Shown piece by piece: positions 10,600-23,220 of a stretch of DNA of 64,000 nt. Made by a program: the position numbers and the translations under genes. The first letter of the stretch is position 1; every line of letters starts with the position of its first letter. The stretch covers positions 744,001-808,000 of the forward strand of contig OX621168.1 in the NCBI GenBank assembly GCA_951640195.1. The letters are read 5' to 3'. The notes under the pieces are model-generated. The model saw only the letters and a program-made list of their open reading frames with translations. It had not been told where the DNA came from and did no database searches. Source of the DNA: Porpolomopsis calyptriformis (taxonomy: Eukaryota > Basidiomycota > Agaricomycetes > Agaricales > Hygrophoraceae).

Positions 10600-13051
10600 T
10601 CAAAAGTCAAAGCCCTCACGACGAAAAGCATCCAGGTCAGCCCGAGCATCAGGTCTAGCCATCTCGGCAAGATCGGCACGGTCCTTGATAAGACGAATAA
10701 CCAACCACCATCAGTTTAACAAGTACACAGGTCGCACTTCGCTGGAGACCACCCACCATAGCCAAAAATGCACGTCGAAGAGTGTGCCGCAATTGCTGAC
10801 TTGAACCTGCTCCGGTAGATTCTTGCATTGCCAAGGCACTTAAGAAGTGTTCGACTGCTTCCTTGTGTACCCCTATATTCAAGCCTGGCAAACCGGGTTT
10901 GTCAGTTGATCACCCTGTAAAGAAAGGCCAATGCACGTACATGCTACCCCAACATTATAAATTGCGCGAGTGTAAGTGGGCCGTAACCGAAGTGCTTCTC
11001 GATAGGCACCCAGCGCTTCTTCGGGCTTACTCCCGTTAGAGAGGGACGAACCCAGCCTGTTCCATAACACATAGTCCTGAACAGGGAAGAGGAACATTAG
11101 CAAACTCCCCCCATCAATTAACATGTGCTTATTCCTACCTTGGGCCGCATCGAAAGTGCACTTTCGAAACAGTCTTTAGCCCGATCGTATTCCGCGTTAC
11201 TGTAAAATAGGATGCCAAGGCCAATCTGGACATCCGGGTCTAAGTATCCTTCGCTATGCTGGTGACGAGCCAAGTTGAGGAACACATCGGTGACTCTGGC
11301 ATGCGTATCCCAGGACGCGTTCGTAGACACTGCCTTGATCGTGTCATCTGACACGGGATGAGATGGAAATCGGGCTCTCAACCACTGCAGAAGCGTCGCG
11401 TGAGCCGCTTTTTCGAACGACTCGTTCGTATAGGAGATGGCCAAGGACTAATTCGAATTGAGCTCAAGGCAACTAACGCAATGGACGATGCCACATACCA
11501 ACATCCCAGGCCCAGGCGTACCTGCTGCCGCAGCCTTTCTGGCCCCTTCAACGAGCGCCCGCAACCCCTCATTCTCACGTTCATCCATATTTTTTGTCTC
11601 ACCTAACAAAACCCAAGCTTCGTAGCCGCCCTCCCCAAGCTCGCCTTTCTGAATAGCTGCTTCTAATAACAGCGCGGCCTCCGTCAAGGACCCATTCTGT
11701 TCCAGCAAAGTTTTAGCTTCATTGAGTGCCGAGGGAGTAGCCATGGACGGCTCTAGATATTTGTTGTTTGGATCTGGCAGTAATTATGTTCAATTTCGAA
11801 ACGTTTAGGTCCGAGCTCTGTGGTCACCAAACATACCAAACACGTATTCACCCAGGATTGGCAACCCCTCATCATCGAATCTTATGGGTTCTTCCAATGC
11901 ATCGTCCCCGTAGTCACCCATGCCACCTTCCCATACTTGTTGCATAAGGGGACCGAAGTCATCCTCACCCTCTTCTCGTTGCGAGTTCATCAGCTGATTG
12001 AACTGAGCTTCCCATTGAGCAAGATCCTCTGACTCTTTGGAATCCGGAATATTATCCAAAACACTACCCTTGTGTTAAATGAAATAACATCGGAAAATCT
12101 AGGTTGAACTCACGCTTGAGGATCAGTGCTTTGGTCCCCGACGGATTCCTCTTTATTGTTTTCCAATGTAAGGTTGGTCAGAGACTCCTGGATATTTCCC
12201 GCCGTGCTATCGACCTCCGAGATTTTAGGTGCCTGGGTTTGCGAGGCGGCAAGCGATGCCGTCGCCTGATCAAAGGCTGCATGGAAATCAGCATCCCAGC
12301 TGTTTTCCTTGCCCTTAACCTGGTCAAGAGGCACCCCGTAATTGCTTTGATACAGGTTTGACCCCATGTTCATACCGTATGTGCCCACGGGCATCCCCCA
12401 GGGGTTCACAGGGGACAAGTAAGAAGGCCTAGGCTGGACTTTCGTTGACATAAATTTCAATAAACCAGGAACAGGCAAGTCGTGACTTACGAGAATGACT
12501 GGTGGTATCGTGTGATTGCAAAGAAGGAATAGGAGATGAAATTGGCACATGGCTAAATTCGTCGGCCCATGTGCCTTTGTGCTTGAGTTCTTGATAATGC
12601 TGATGACCCATTGTCCAACCTTCGTTGAGAGTGGGCCCGTGACTAATTGTCTCCTGCATCCGATGTAATTCTGCTGGAGGCAAGTGCTGAGGGAGGGCGA
12701 AAGCAGGGCCTGGGACAGGGGCTTGAGCGGTGTTGTCAAAAAACTGACGCGCCAGGGCAAGTTCATGTTCGTTTGCGACAACAGTGCTCGGAAGGTGATG
12801 AAGCTAAAGGAGCAAAAAAAAGGTCTTGATAAAGGTGACAAAAAAGAGCCAAACGAGTACCTACTTGGGCAGAGGAAGAACTGGCGGCTCTGTCCTAAAC
12901 AGAGTCGTGAAACATTTATTTCAAACAAACGCACGAAAGGTGAACTTACTTGCTGAAGACTGCGATCTCCTTCGCTGTGTTTAAGCACCTGCGAGAGCGG
13001 GTTAGACGACGTAGCGCATTCTGAGCCAGAAACAAGGCTTTGCAGAGACAT
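10600..13051 (-). CDS. PEX5: Peroxisomal targeting signal 1 receptor (peroxin-5)
   Basis: Pex5 binds SKL-type C-termini of matrix proteins in the cytosol, docks at the peroxisome and is recycled by ubiquitination. The start MSLQSLVSGSEC contains the conserved N-terminal Cys used for mono-ubiquitination, followed by NPLSQVLKH. The disordered half carries WxxxF/Y Pex13/Pex14-binding motifs: WADEF, WDADF and WEAQF. The C-terminal half has TPR repeats (GYEAWVLLGE, YNVGVAC, NIGVHKEAVEHFLSALAMQE) and ends ARADLDAFRREGFDF, a typical Pex5 end. Several introns of about 50-70 bases interrupt it. It converges with ELP6, with about 190 bases between the stops. Two dyads lie immediately upstream of its start codon. 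Confidence 0.95.
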
Positions 13052-13083
13052 GCTGGCAATGTGGTTCAAGCTCAAGTTCAATG

Positions 13084-13146
13084 TCAACGTTGAATATTCA
13101 ACGATCAATGTTCACCGTGAAGAGCAGTTCACAACTCTTCACGGTG
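13084..13146. promoter_or_regulatory. Two DNA dyads upstream of PEX5
   Basis: Within 95 bases upstream of the PEX5 ATG lie a perfect 16-base palindrome (CGTTGAATATTCAACG, 13088-13103), overlapped by TCAACGTTGA (13084-13093), and a perfect 12-base inverted repeat (CACCGTGAAGAG ... CTCTTCACGGTG) with a 10-base spacer at 13113-13146. They sit in the 176-base gap between PEX5 and the stop of the next minus-strand gene. They could be dimeric regulator sites or an RNA hairpin in the 5' leader of PEX5 or the 3' end of the neighbour. The symmetry is directly visible; the function is inferred. Confidence 0.5.
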
Positions 13147-13227
13147 TACCGAGAAAGTATCACATGCCTTTTCTAGCTAGTACCATACAGTATTCTGCTG
13201 CACTAAGCATACATATTATACTACGGT

Positions 13228-16200
13228 TCATACCGCCCACGGCCACGGATTTTGCTGGGCTCCATGTTGCCGAGCCAAATTTTCGAGATCCGGTGCTTGG
13301 GTGTTGTTAGCTTCGAGAGTGTGATTGGAGCCTCCAATCCTTGCCCCACACTCTTGGCAGAACGAATGTTGCATCGCACCACCGCACTAGATCCAATTTT
13401 TAGTTTCAGTTTACATCCCCTTGCGTTGATACAAGGAACGCACGTCAGCAATCACATACGTGTGCCCATTGGGGCAGTTGTAAAAATGTCCGGTGTGAGC
13501 TGTAATAATTCTACTTGAGGTCGGAATCACTGCTCAGGAACAAGGAACTTACAGAAATCAAAGGACTTTACGATGGCAATACGCTCCTCCAGTGAGATTG
13601 GCTGATAAAAGGTATCCGATCGGAGGGAGTCCTCAATTTTACGCCATTCGGTTAGGATCAGGCCCGCTTTACTCGTGAAGTTATCGGCGAGCCATCGCAC
13701 TTCTTCAGTTTGTTCTGGACGGTCGATGGCCATATGACCATCTAGGATCCCCTGAACCTCTTTCTCGGTGTCCGATATCTTCTGCGAAGCACGGTCCCGC
13801 ATTCTCTTTCTGTCCTCTGCCGTCATCCCACTTTGTCTGATCATCTCTACATTGAAACGGAACCTTTCCAAGTCAATTCGCATTTTAAAGACACAGCACG
13901 TCGTCATTTGGCGTCGAGATTCCGAGCCTTCCGCCACTTCAAATGCTAATTGTGCGTCCTTTGCACAGGTCTCCAATAAGAAAGCTACGTAGAGGCCCCA
14001 GCTTTGACGCTGCTCGGTTGAATACGATGTCTTGCATATAGCCTTGAGCAATGTTTGAGCAAGGTCAACAAGTGTAAATCGAATGTCCAATGTCGTCCAA
14101 ATCGCCTCCACTGAGTATCTCTTGTCAGCACGAGGCTGGGGTTGTCCCACCGTCATCTTCGCAATGCGCATTGCATTTTCGGTTGGTCGTCTTGGTGCGT
14201 AGCTTTGATTCGAAGAGGAACGCTCCATTTCCTGGTGATACAGATGCGAGAATGCTGCTTCCCACGCGGTTACGTGCGCTGACCGTGAAGCTGTTATCTC
14301 GTAAGTCTTGCGGTATGAATCATTGAGGGGTTTGGTGACCGTTCCCCATATCTTAGCCACAGCGGGAGCAATATCGTGAAATTTCCGGTCACCAGGATTA
14401 AGCAACTGGACCGGGGAAGCAGTAGAACATCGTTTCTTTAAGGCCGCTGCCCTCTCTTTCCCCTGCAACTTCGGTGAATTTGTGGAGGATGGCAACTGGC
14501 TAGTGTTGACGCCCGCAACCATGTTGGTCAACCTCTTCGCGGCGTCCTCTTTAGAGAAAGACTGAATTGAAGTCCACACATCATGAAGTGCCCGCGACAT
14601 GCGACCGATAGTGTGGAATTCCAAAATGTCGAGATCTGCACGTTTGAAAACGCGACCATAACGTGGCGAAGTAACAGCTGCACGACAAGTGGGGCAGACA
14701 GGGGGTTTCTGAAATCCGTGAGGTGGAGCTATGAGTCCCAACCATTTCCCACTAGCCTCGTCTCTACGGTAATACTCATTCATGTGGCAAACCCCATCAA
14801 GAGTTTCCGCGGTGAATACGTGTTTGCAATTAGGAATCCTGATGAGGAGTTCGTCCAATGTGTCTCCGTTCGTATTTATTTCTTTCAGCGTTCGTTGCAT
14901 TATAAGGTCAACGATCTGTGATTTGGCATCGCCGGAGGCACATATAGGGCACGTTTGGATGGAACAATCTTCGCCACATACTGTGCATGATTTATTCACA
15001 ATTGGACAATAATTAGTGTAAGGAAACCACTCAATGGATGAGCGAAGACACGTACCAGAAGGGCAACGATGGCCACAGTTAAGGACTTCATTGCATCGCT
15101 TATCGCATGGGAGGCGAGCGCAAACCTGTAGGGATGTGGTGAATCAAGAGCCTCAAATAGAGAGTGTGTGTCACCAACAGATCCACATGGCACCGGGCAC
15201 TTGTAATGCGGGCAAATCCTGAATCACAGATTGAACGTTACTCTGTCCAATGAAAGTGATCAGAGCTTACCATGTACAAGGCTCCTTGCAAGGAGCACAA
15301 GGATCAGAACAATAGTCTTTACATCGTGCGTGACGACATTGTTGGCGGCATGGCTCTTTACACTGTCTTGTACACTGGTGCTCCTGAGAACATGAAGACT
15401 GGCACTGATGTTCACAGAAAAGGGTCTTCTGACATCGATGTGGACAATGCGCCTTTCTTGTGTGTTCGCCAGGGTTGGTATTGATCACATTTTCCCCCTG
15501 ACAGTCATGACACCGAGAGCGACAATCGCGACCGCAGCATAACATGATACCACCACAACGAGAATTACAACGATGTTGACTGGGATCTGCGGCACAATCC
15601 AAGTCCGCAGTATGCTCGCAATTCAAAAGTTGCTTTGTGACCACCACATCGCAGTGAACTTCGGAAAGATTGTCTAGAAGGTGACTAGGGGTACTTTCAT
15701 CGATCACTGATCATTTTTTCATCATGAGGGCTCACCATGGCACCGATTGCTTGGTATGACCACATGGAAGGCGAATATCGGGTTCGGGAAACTGACAGTT
15801 ACCGCACTGGTCGGCACATTCCTTTTGGCATGGATGTCCTCTAGGACAAAGACGCGCACAGGGTCGGGAACAGGATACGGACAGATGATTCGGGTCGTCG
15901 GGGTGGCACTATTGTAGCAATGTCTCGAGGCATGTTTCTCAATCAAAGCAATCGACTTACCTTGTACGTGCAAAGATGGCCACATTTGAGTCTGGTATCA
16001 CAAAGCCTCAAACACCCTCCTGTCGAAGAGATGTTTTCAGAGCGAAAATGCTTCACAAATCGAAACTCACCATCAGGAGCGATTTTTGGGAGCTTCCCAG
16101 GCCGCGAGACATACTCTGTTGTGTCTGGATGGCGATGGCAGGCAACAGGGAAAGCAGCCCCGACAGCCTCCTGCTTTTCCAGTTCATCGATGACAGAGTT

Positions 16201-19200
16201 CCACATACGACTTCTGGATGCCAGATTGAGAGAATTTCCTAGAATAAACAGACCCTCGCGAGCACGGGATAGTGCAACTGAGAAAATGGTGTGATTATTT
16301 GTAAAACTCGAGTACAATAATAAGCTTGCCATTGGTGCGGTTTTCCGACTGGATATCCACACGAGACAAAATGAGCATAAGTCAAGAGCACGTCATCAAC
16401 ACTCGCCTTCAAGAAACCAATGTTGTGTCGGACAGCAGACGAGTGGCCTAATAGCTCTCCCTCGTCATCAGATACACCAGAATTTCTAACCAGTGAAAGG
16501 ATGATAATCTAGAAGGGATGCGAGCGTTGAGACAAACCCACAACCCCAATTGGGCAAATACCTTCGCTTCCTCGCCTTGGTAGTTATCGACTGTGCGAAT
16601 TCGTACCTAAGTACCAACAAAAGTGTAAGAAAAATCCCGATCCGAGAATTTCACCTCACCTGTTTGGAGACCTTGATGTGTTCGACGCTGATAGAACCAT
16701 CTTGCTCTTCGCTGACTTCGTCATCACGAGCGTTATCCACGAGTTCCGCTTGGTCACGCTCATCGATAATAACTGCTACTTCTTTGGATAACGCGTCTCG
16801 AACCTTGGCAAGTTGACCGAGATAAGCACACAACACGACAATATCCCCTTCTTGAGAGTAGCAGCCTTGACTATATCCAGAGGGTCAGCTGTCTGGGCAG
16901 ATGACATCTTGCATATTTTACCGTAGTAAATAGAGCACCAAGTCTTTGATCATGTCGACCTGTCTTTCATGAGCTGCTGCCAAAGTTGCATGTGTTGTGC
17001 GACCCACCTCGTAAGTATTGTATCTGCTTTCGGAATTATCCTCTCCTCCACTTTCCCTGTAGTTGTGGGAAAGGAAGAAAACATTTTTGGCGAACCCGCG
17101 AACTGGTGGATACTTCTTCACCAGATCGTGATCCTGCAAGTTGGGATAAAGAGTGTGCCTAATGAAGTTTTACTTGTGTAATCAGTGATATACTCTTTCT
17201 GGCTGGAACGCACCGAATCAGATCCGAAATCGTGGGCCTCATTCTGCGCTGGACGTTTATTTGTGACATAGGTAGACCGGAGGTAGAGAGTCGCTCCATC
17301 AAGGACATATCAAATTTGTATAGCTCACGCCCACGGCGGTTGTCCATGGATAGGGCTGGAAATTTGTTAGGATTCGGAAATGCAATTTGACTTGGAAACA
17401 CCAACTATAATTATTGATCGAGGGACGAAGTTGGAGAGGGTCACCTATCAGGATAAGGTGCTCCACCGATGGTACTAAACTGCCAAGCACATGAGCCTCA
17501 AGAACCTGTCCAGCTTCTTCAACAAGCATGATACGCGGGTCCAAGCCCTTGACGAAAAGGTGACATTAGGTCCCAACTATTAGTTGGATATATTTGCATA
17601 CTTTTAGGAGCGACGTTAGCTTGGCTGCGCCTGTGCTCCACAATCAATATTGATATTGACCATACAGATGTAAAGTGGTCTCACCCGTGGTGGTGCATCC
17701 CACAATATTGACGTTTTTTAGAAGCTGACGTCGATCCTGTGTGATGATAGTTGAATTTTGGGAACAAGTCAAGGGAAGAACACAATCTACCTCATCTTTG
17801 GCTTCATTACACACGTTCAACGCCTGTGTGTGCCTTTCACGAAGTCTCTCAAATTCCTGCCAAACGTCCATTGTCAGGGTGATAAATGCTCCAGGTGTGA
17901 GGCATACCTCAAGCCGGTTTTGTTGTGACCCGAGCCGAACCGTTTCAACCCAATAATCATGGAGACGCTGTCTCTCGGGCAACGCAAGGGACCACATCTC
18001 GCCAATGGATAGGAGTTCTTCCAGAGAACGGTCTGACAAGGGAATGGCGGGGATCTCTCCAATACCATGGGCCAAAAAGAAATCCAATGGGTTGAGCATA
18101 TCAGATAGTTGAATATTATCCACCTCTGGGATGGCTGGCTGTTCTTCGCTCGATGGCGAAATCGACATCGACTCAACAAGTGGCACTTCCACAGGGGAAG
18201 GGGAGTGTACCCAGGCTCGTTTCCATCGTTCTTCTGGAGGGAGATCATCAGTGTCACTCTCATCTTCCTGCTCTGAAATGGAGTCGCTATGGGCAGAGGC
18301 CATATCGTCATTAGACAATATACCGAATTTATTTTGACCAATAATTGGCTCCTGAGGGGGTGACGCAGAAGACGACGAAGTCATAGCAGGTTGTTGTCGG
18401 ATAAAGTCTAAATCTTGACCCGATTTCCAGTAAGCATATATAGAGTCGTCCTCAAGGTCACTCTTTCGCCCATTTTTGCCAACACGTCGCCAAGATTTGT
18501 CATCACCATCATTGAATGACGATAGGGATTTCAGCCGGGATATCCAAAGGGGGGGGAAAGAAATATGCTCGGAATGCTCCGGATATTGAATCTCGATGTA
18601 TTCCATAATCTCCTGGGAATCGACAAAAGTCTTCGAGTATTGTTGCATTAAATCCTCGATTTCCTTCTGGACCTCTTTCAAGTTTCGGTGGTGCCGACCA
18701 AATGTCCGATTCAAGCGCGATTGCCCTGAAACCATCTCCAAAGTTTCGATAGAAAACTTTGAGATGCGCTCGTCTGCGGACCGAGAACCAAGTCGCACGA
18801 TGCTCTTCGTTATGCCAGCATCAAGAACCGAACACAACATATGGTCCAATGCATGGTTCGTGAAGGCAATCAAAAGGATTGGACGTATCTTGTTTTCCAG
18901 CAGTAGGCGGATAAGTTCGATTCCGGTGAAGCTCTTTTAATCGATATCAGTTCACCCTCCAATCAGTTAAGTCATGATCTCACTTTTCCTGTACCAGGAG
19001 GCCTATAGCACAGAGTAGTATGTCGGGTGATATGGCAACAACAGAAAAATGCTCACCCTTGAATAAGTGATAATTCTCTGGTTAAGGTATCGATGACAGC
19101 GTCCGCTTGACTAGGATCCAAACGGCTTCTCCTCAGTTCTTGGCGAGCTGCGTCAACTGAGTTCGGATCTGTCACGGTCATCTTCAGCTGCAGGACACCC

Positions 19201-21747
19201 GCATCTTCGGGGAACAACGAAGAGAGTTCATAGCTAAAGCCAGGCGCTAGAGCATATCTAGGAGGATCAATCTTGAAATTGTCAAAAAATCCCCTTGGAC
19301 GGTGGACAAGGTACTTGGCGAACGGAACCGATTCGGGCTCTACTCGAAGGGCTTCCAGGAAAGGCCTGATAGCTTCGAACATGACAGGAGCCTCCAGAAT
19401 GAGTGTCGTCCTGTTTGATTGACGTCTAGAGTGTTTGAGAGCATCAAGCATACGCAACTCAACACTCGAATCAAAGAAAACCACACGAATGCCCAAACGA
19501 TCAACACTGCGTTTTGCGGAATCTGTAAGATCACGCAAAGAGCTTGCTATGATACCAAGATTGACATCGATGTCGTTCCCACTTTTCCAGATAAGAGCTA
19601 CCAAACCGCCTTGCATCAGCCTCTTGCCGCCCACAGACTCCCAGAAAAAAGCGCGCGCTCTAGACTGTGACGAACGGGCACGGCCAGGAGGAGTGTCCAT
19701 GGAGAGACTGACAGAAATGCCACGGCGATCGGGAATCAACGATGAAAATTCGACATTGGTGTAGACATTGAACATCAGGCTTTCCTGTCCATCGGTGTAT
19801 CCGCGGTATTTGCCTCCTCGTTTCTGCAGAAGATCGGAAAGGCGTGTCTTAGATCGGGACGGAGCCTTAAGGTCATCCAATATACGTTGTACTGAATTGC
19901 GGAGTGAGGCGCTTAAAGAGTAACTTCAGTTCATGGTAAACGGTGTAGATATTGTAGACACACGTTAACTCTTCTCTGAGCAAACGAAATTGGATATCCA
20001 AAAGTCTCTCCATGCTTTGCACAGGTAATGGATGTGGGGCGTCATGAAACATGGTGGGTAAGAAAGGAGGGTGGCGGGAGGTGAGCTCGCTTTGAGTTGG
20101 GGCGGTGCGAATTTGCTGTATGTCAACAAAATCGTTGTCATGCCGAGGTCCTTTGGGGCGGAGATCTCCTGGGCCTTCGTAGCAATTCCACAGCGCTGAA
20201 ACAACAGCCTCATTCGCTCCATTCCTCTGTTTCGTGAATGCAGGACCCTCCTCCCGTTGAGAACGATTCACCTTGCCTTCTTCCCGTTCGACTATCGCTA
20301 TCAACCGGCTCACCTTGCTCTTGAGATGGTTAACGAAGTGGTCACGAGCGGCCGGGGCCCCTTTGAAACGATCGTCGAACGTAGGAGACAACGAGGATAT
20401 CCCTTGAATCCAAGCATTCACCCACTCCTGAAGATTTCGGACTAGAGGGGCGATTCGCGTTTCGGTTGCAATCATGTTCTTGAAACGGGTCAGGCACCTA
20501 AGGCGATGGCTTGAGCAAGACGAACCCAATGGTGAATGAGACAGCTGACTCAAAAATGACATCTGCAAGAGAGGCAAATACTTCACCACCGATGGGCTCC
20601 TGTGTGACGGTATACTGATGGTCCTTAAATGTTTTCGCAGTAATCGCTTGGTTGATGCACTCTTCAACGACATTCGCAAATTTCTCAAAATTGATTTTGA
20701 TCTGCAGGTAGAGCGCACTGAAAACAAGAGGCATGAGATCAAACGGCCGAAAAGAACAGAAAGCATGCAGACTTGACAAGATGAGTTAGAGTGCTTTTCA
20801 CAACGAATTCGGAGGAAAAGTACTGAATTACAAAAATGATCAAACCCTCAACAAGGTATCCAGGAACTTGGGGACGAACTCTAAGTAGCGGTAGGAAGCC
20901 TCTTTGAAAAGACAGAATGGTCCTGTTAGATCCCGCCCGAATGGAAACGGGGGACCATTGAAGGATATCACCAATTCGCAAAATCGCATTGTCCTACCAC
21001 CACACAGATGTAAAAATGAAACAGATGAATGTAAAAGCCATAAACTGACGGATGCAATTACGGAAAGGAATAACTGAAGAGTGTGTAATGCGTATTAGAG
21101 TTGATATTTGCTTATTTTCAAATTTGTTACAAACCTGCCCGTCCTCTTGAGTCTGCGATAACGAAACGGTTAGAAACAACCCAATTATTAGAGACAAATA
21201 AGCAAACCCAGGAAGAGTTTGTTGTGGAGGCACTGGTGAGAACTTTTAAGAAAGCATAGATTTCGAGTGTCGTTCTGAACCGAAAGTGATCAAGAAGAAA
21301 CTTCTTCAGGTAATTATGTGCTTCGTTCGGAGAAAGCTGGAGGGTAGAAGTGGAGAAAAGGATATCTGTTCCGCTCCCCGTCACTTTGGCAAGTCCAGCT
21401 TCTGTTAAATAAGGGGCGATGTCATCGATCGTCGATGAGGCGGCATCACGTTGCGAAGCGCGGGGGTTGAGAGGATGCGTATTCGAACTCATTGTGTGCT
21501 CGAAACGACAACTAAACTCGCGATTACATCTACCAGTTGTCCAGTAGAAGTTGCAGACCCCATAAGGTGGCTTTGCCTGAGAATTAGACGACGAGTGCAC
21601 ATGTTGCGGTGAATTCGATCTTCTGTCCGAGTCCGATAGTTCGGTAGGGGAATTGGTCGAGGGCTTGTTGCTGTGCAGAAAGGAACAACTACTACCCAAG
21701 CGACAACCCTTGGGAGTGTTATGAAAACGGCAGGGCTTGCGAGACAT
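13228..21747 (-). CDS. ZNFX1-like SF1 RNA helicase with CCCH, NFX1 and RZ zinc fingers
   Basis: This very large gene (about 2,300-2,400 residues, many introns) encodes a ZNFX1-type helicase. The N-terminus has two CCCH fingers (MSRKPCRFHNTPKGCRLGSS, then GVCNFYWTTGRCNREFSCRF). A long helical region follows, then the SF1 core: PPGTGK near 18990, IAFTNHALDHML, LVEEAGQVLEAH, IGDPLQLRP, QRRMRP, DNYQGEEAKIIILSLVRN and ALSRAREGLFILGN. Next comes a Cys/His-rich NFX1-type array (for example CGHLC, CPRGHPC, CPHRCQ, CEHQC, CTRQCKEPCRQQC) at about 16.0-15.0 kb, and a helical segment with a Cys-rich CTVCGEDC module. The C-terminus carries an RZ-type finger: FYNCPNGHTYVIAD, then QECGARIGG. ZNFX1 homologues act in small-RNA silencing and RNA defence in other eukaryotes, and a similar role here is inference. 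The start has strong support because the CCCH domain begins at residue 2. It is divergent from ETFA. Confidence 0.88.
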
Positions 21748-21916
21748 TGGTTAGGGATAGGTGAAACCAACGGAGGAATTGCAACGTGCCTGTTAATATA
21801 TGTGCGGTAAGCGCTGGAGAAGCAGGATTCTCAGGTCTAGGCACGGCAAGGACAGCCTTGTGTGCTGATTGCGAAGGGAATAACGGTAATCGAATAGCTT
21901 ACCGGGCACACCCGAC
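21748..21916. promoter_or_regulatory. Bidirectional promoter region, ZNFX1-like / ETFA
   Basis: Only 169 bases separate the divergent start codons of the helicase and ETFA, so both promoters must lie here. I see no TATA box or obvious regulator site. Confidence 0.5.
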
Positions 21917-23075
21917 ATGTTTCGAGCCAGACATCTTGTATACCGCCGAGCATGGATTCGCGCCTACGCGACTGGCCCAGCTCCTCATGCGTTGGTTCTG
22001 TTGGAACATAGCCAGGGTCTTATCGATTCCAGCTCCCTTTCTGCTCTCACCGCAGCCACGCAATTGGGAGGTCCGGTGACTGGCCTGGTTGTAGGTGGGC
22101 CGGATCAAATCCACGATGTCCTGGAGAAAGCTAAAAGGTGTGCGTTCATCTTCACTCGAAAGTAACTAATCGCCATGGTTTTCGTGTCAGGTTGAAGGGC
22201 TTGACATCCTTGTTCCATTCTGCCTCCTCATGGTATTCACCACCTTTGCCGGAAACTTTATCTCCGCTCCTAGAGCGTGTGTTGGGAGAGGGGACTCCTT
22301 TCACACATGTTGTTGCCGCACATTCGCCGTCTGCAAAGTCCCTTCTGCCACGGGTCGCAGCAATGCTTGATGTGCCGGCCATATCCGATATCACATCCCT
22401 CGAACATGATCCCACTGCCAATTCTACCACATTTACGCGTCCGATATATGCCGGAAATGCAATTTGCACAGTCCGCGCACCCTCTTCCATTCCACTCAAG
22501 GTTTTCACCGTCAGATCAACTGCCTTTGACCCTGCGCCCTCTTCCGATAATCCAAACATAGAGATCAAGGCACTTGAGCCTGTAGAGGTCCCGAACATCC
22601 CCACCCAACACGTCAACACCACGCTTGCAAAGTCCGATCGTCCCGATCTAGGAGTCGCCAGTAGGGTCGTTTCTGGAGGGCGCGCCCTCAAGAACGCTGA
22701 AACGTTCGCAAAGATACTGTTCCCCCTAGCTGACGTGTTAGGAGCTGCGGTGGGTGCATCGCGAGCTGCGGTTGACGCTGGGTACGCCGACAATTCACTG
22801 CAAGTTGGTCAAACCGGAAAAGTCGTCGCACCTGAACTGTATATGGCTTTGGGCATTTCTGGTGCAATTCAGCATCTTGCAGGCATGAAAGACTCTAAAC
22901 TCATCGTTGCCATCAATAAGGTGCTGTATAATTGGCCATTGGATGGCTTGACTTGAATTTACCAGATTGTTTGATCCAGGATCCCGACGCGCCCATTTTC
23001 CAAGTCGCCGATGTTGGGCTTGTTGGAGACTTGTTTGCGATCGTGCCAGAACTAATCGAAAAACTAAAAAAATAG
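21917..23075 (+). CDS. ETFA: Electron transfer flavoprotein alpha subunit, mitochondrial
   Basis: ETF alpha binds FAD and, with the beta subunit, carries electrons from acyl-CoA and other dehydrogenases to ETF-ubiquinone oxidoreductase in the matrix. Three exons are visible: 21917 to about 22137, about 22193 to 22919, and about 22976-23075. The N-terminus [20 protein letters not shown] is a basic mitochondrial presequence. Domain I contains [11 protein letters not shown] and VTGLVVGG. The C-terminal FAD-binding domain has [10 protein letters not shown], the signature [20 protein letters not shown], then [16 protein letters not shown], and ends [14 protein letters not shown]. The second exon joins as KAKR followed by [11 protein letters not shown]. 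Length matches the family. PAC2 follows 145 bases downstream on the same strand. Confidence 0.95.
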
Positions 23076-23220
23076 TTCACCAACTTGACACGGACACAAT
23101 TCATTCTTGTGGTCTGCTACATTATTCACATACGTAGATAACACGCCAAGTCACGTGTAGGCTACCAAAAGTCAGCGACGTTGAGCTCTCAAGTTCGTTG
23201 TGAGGTTTGCAACCACCAAC

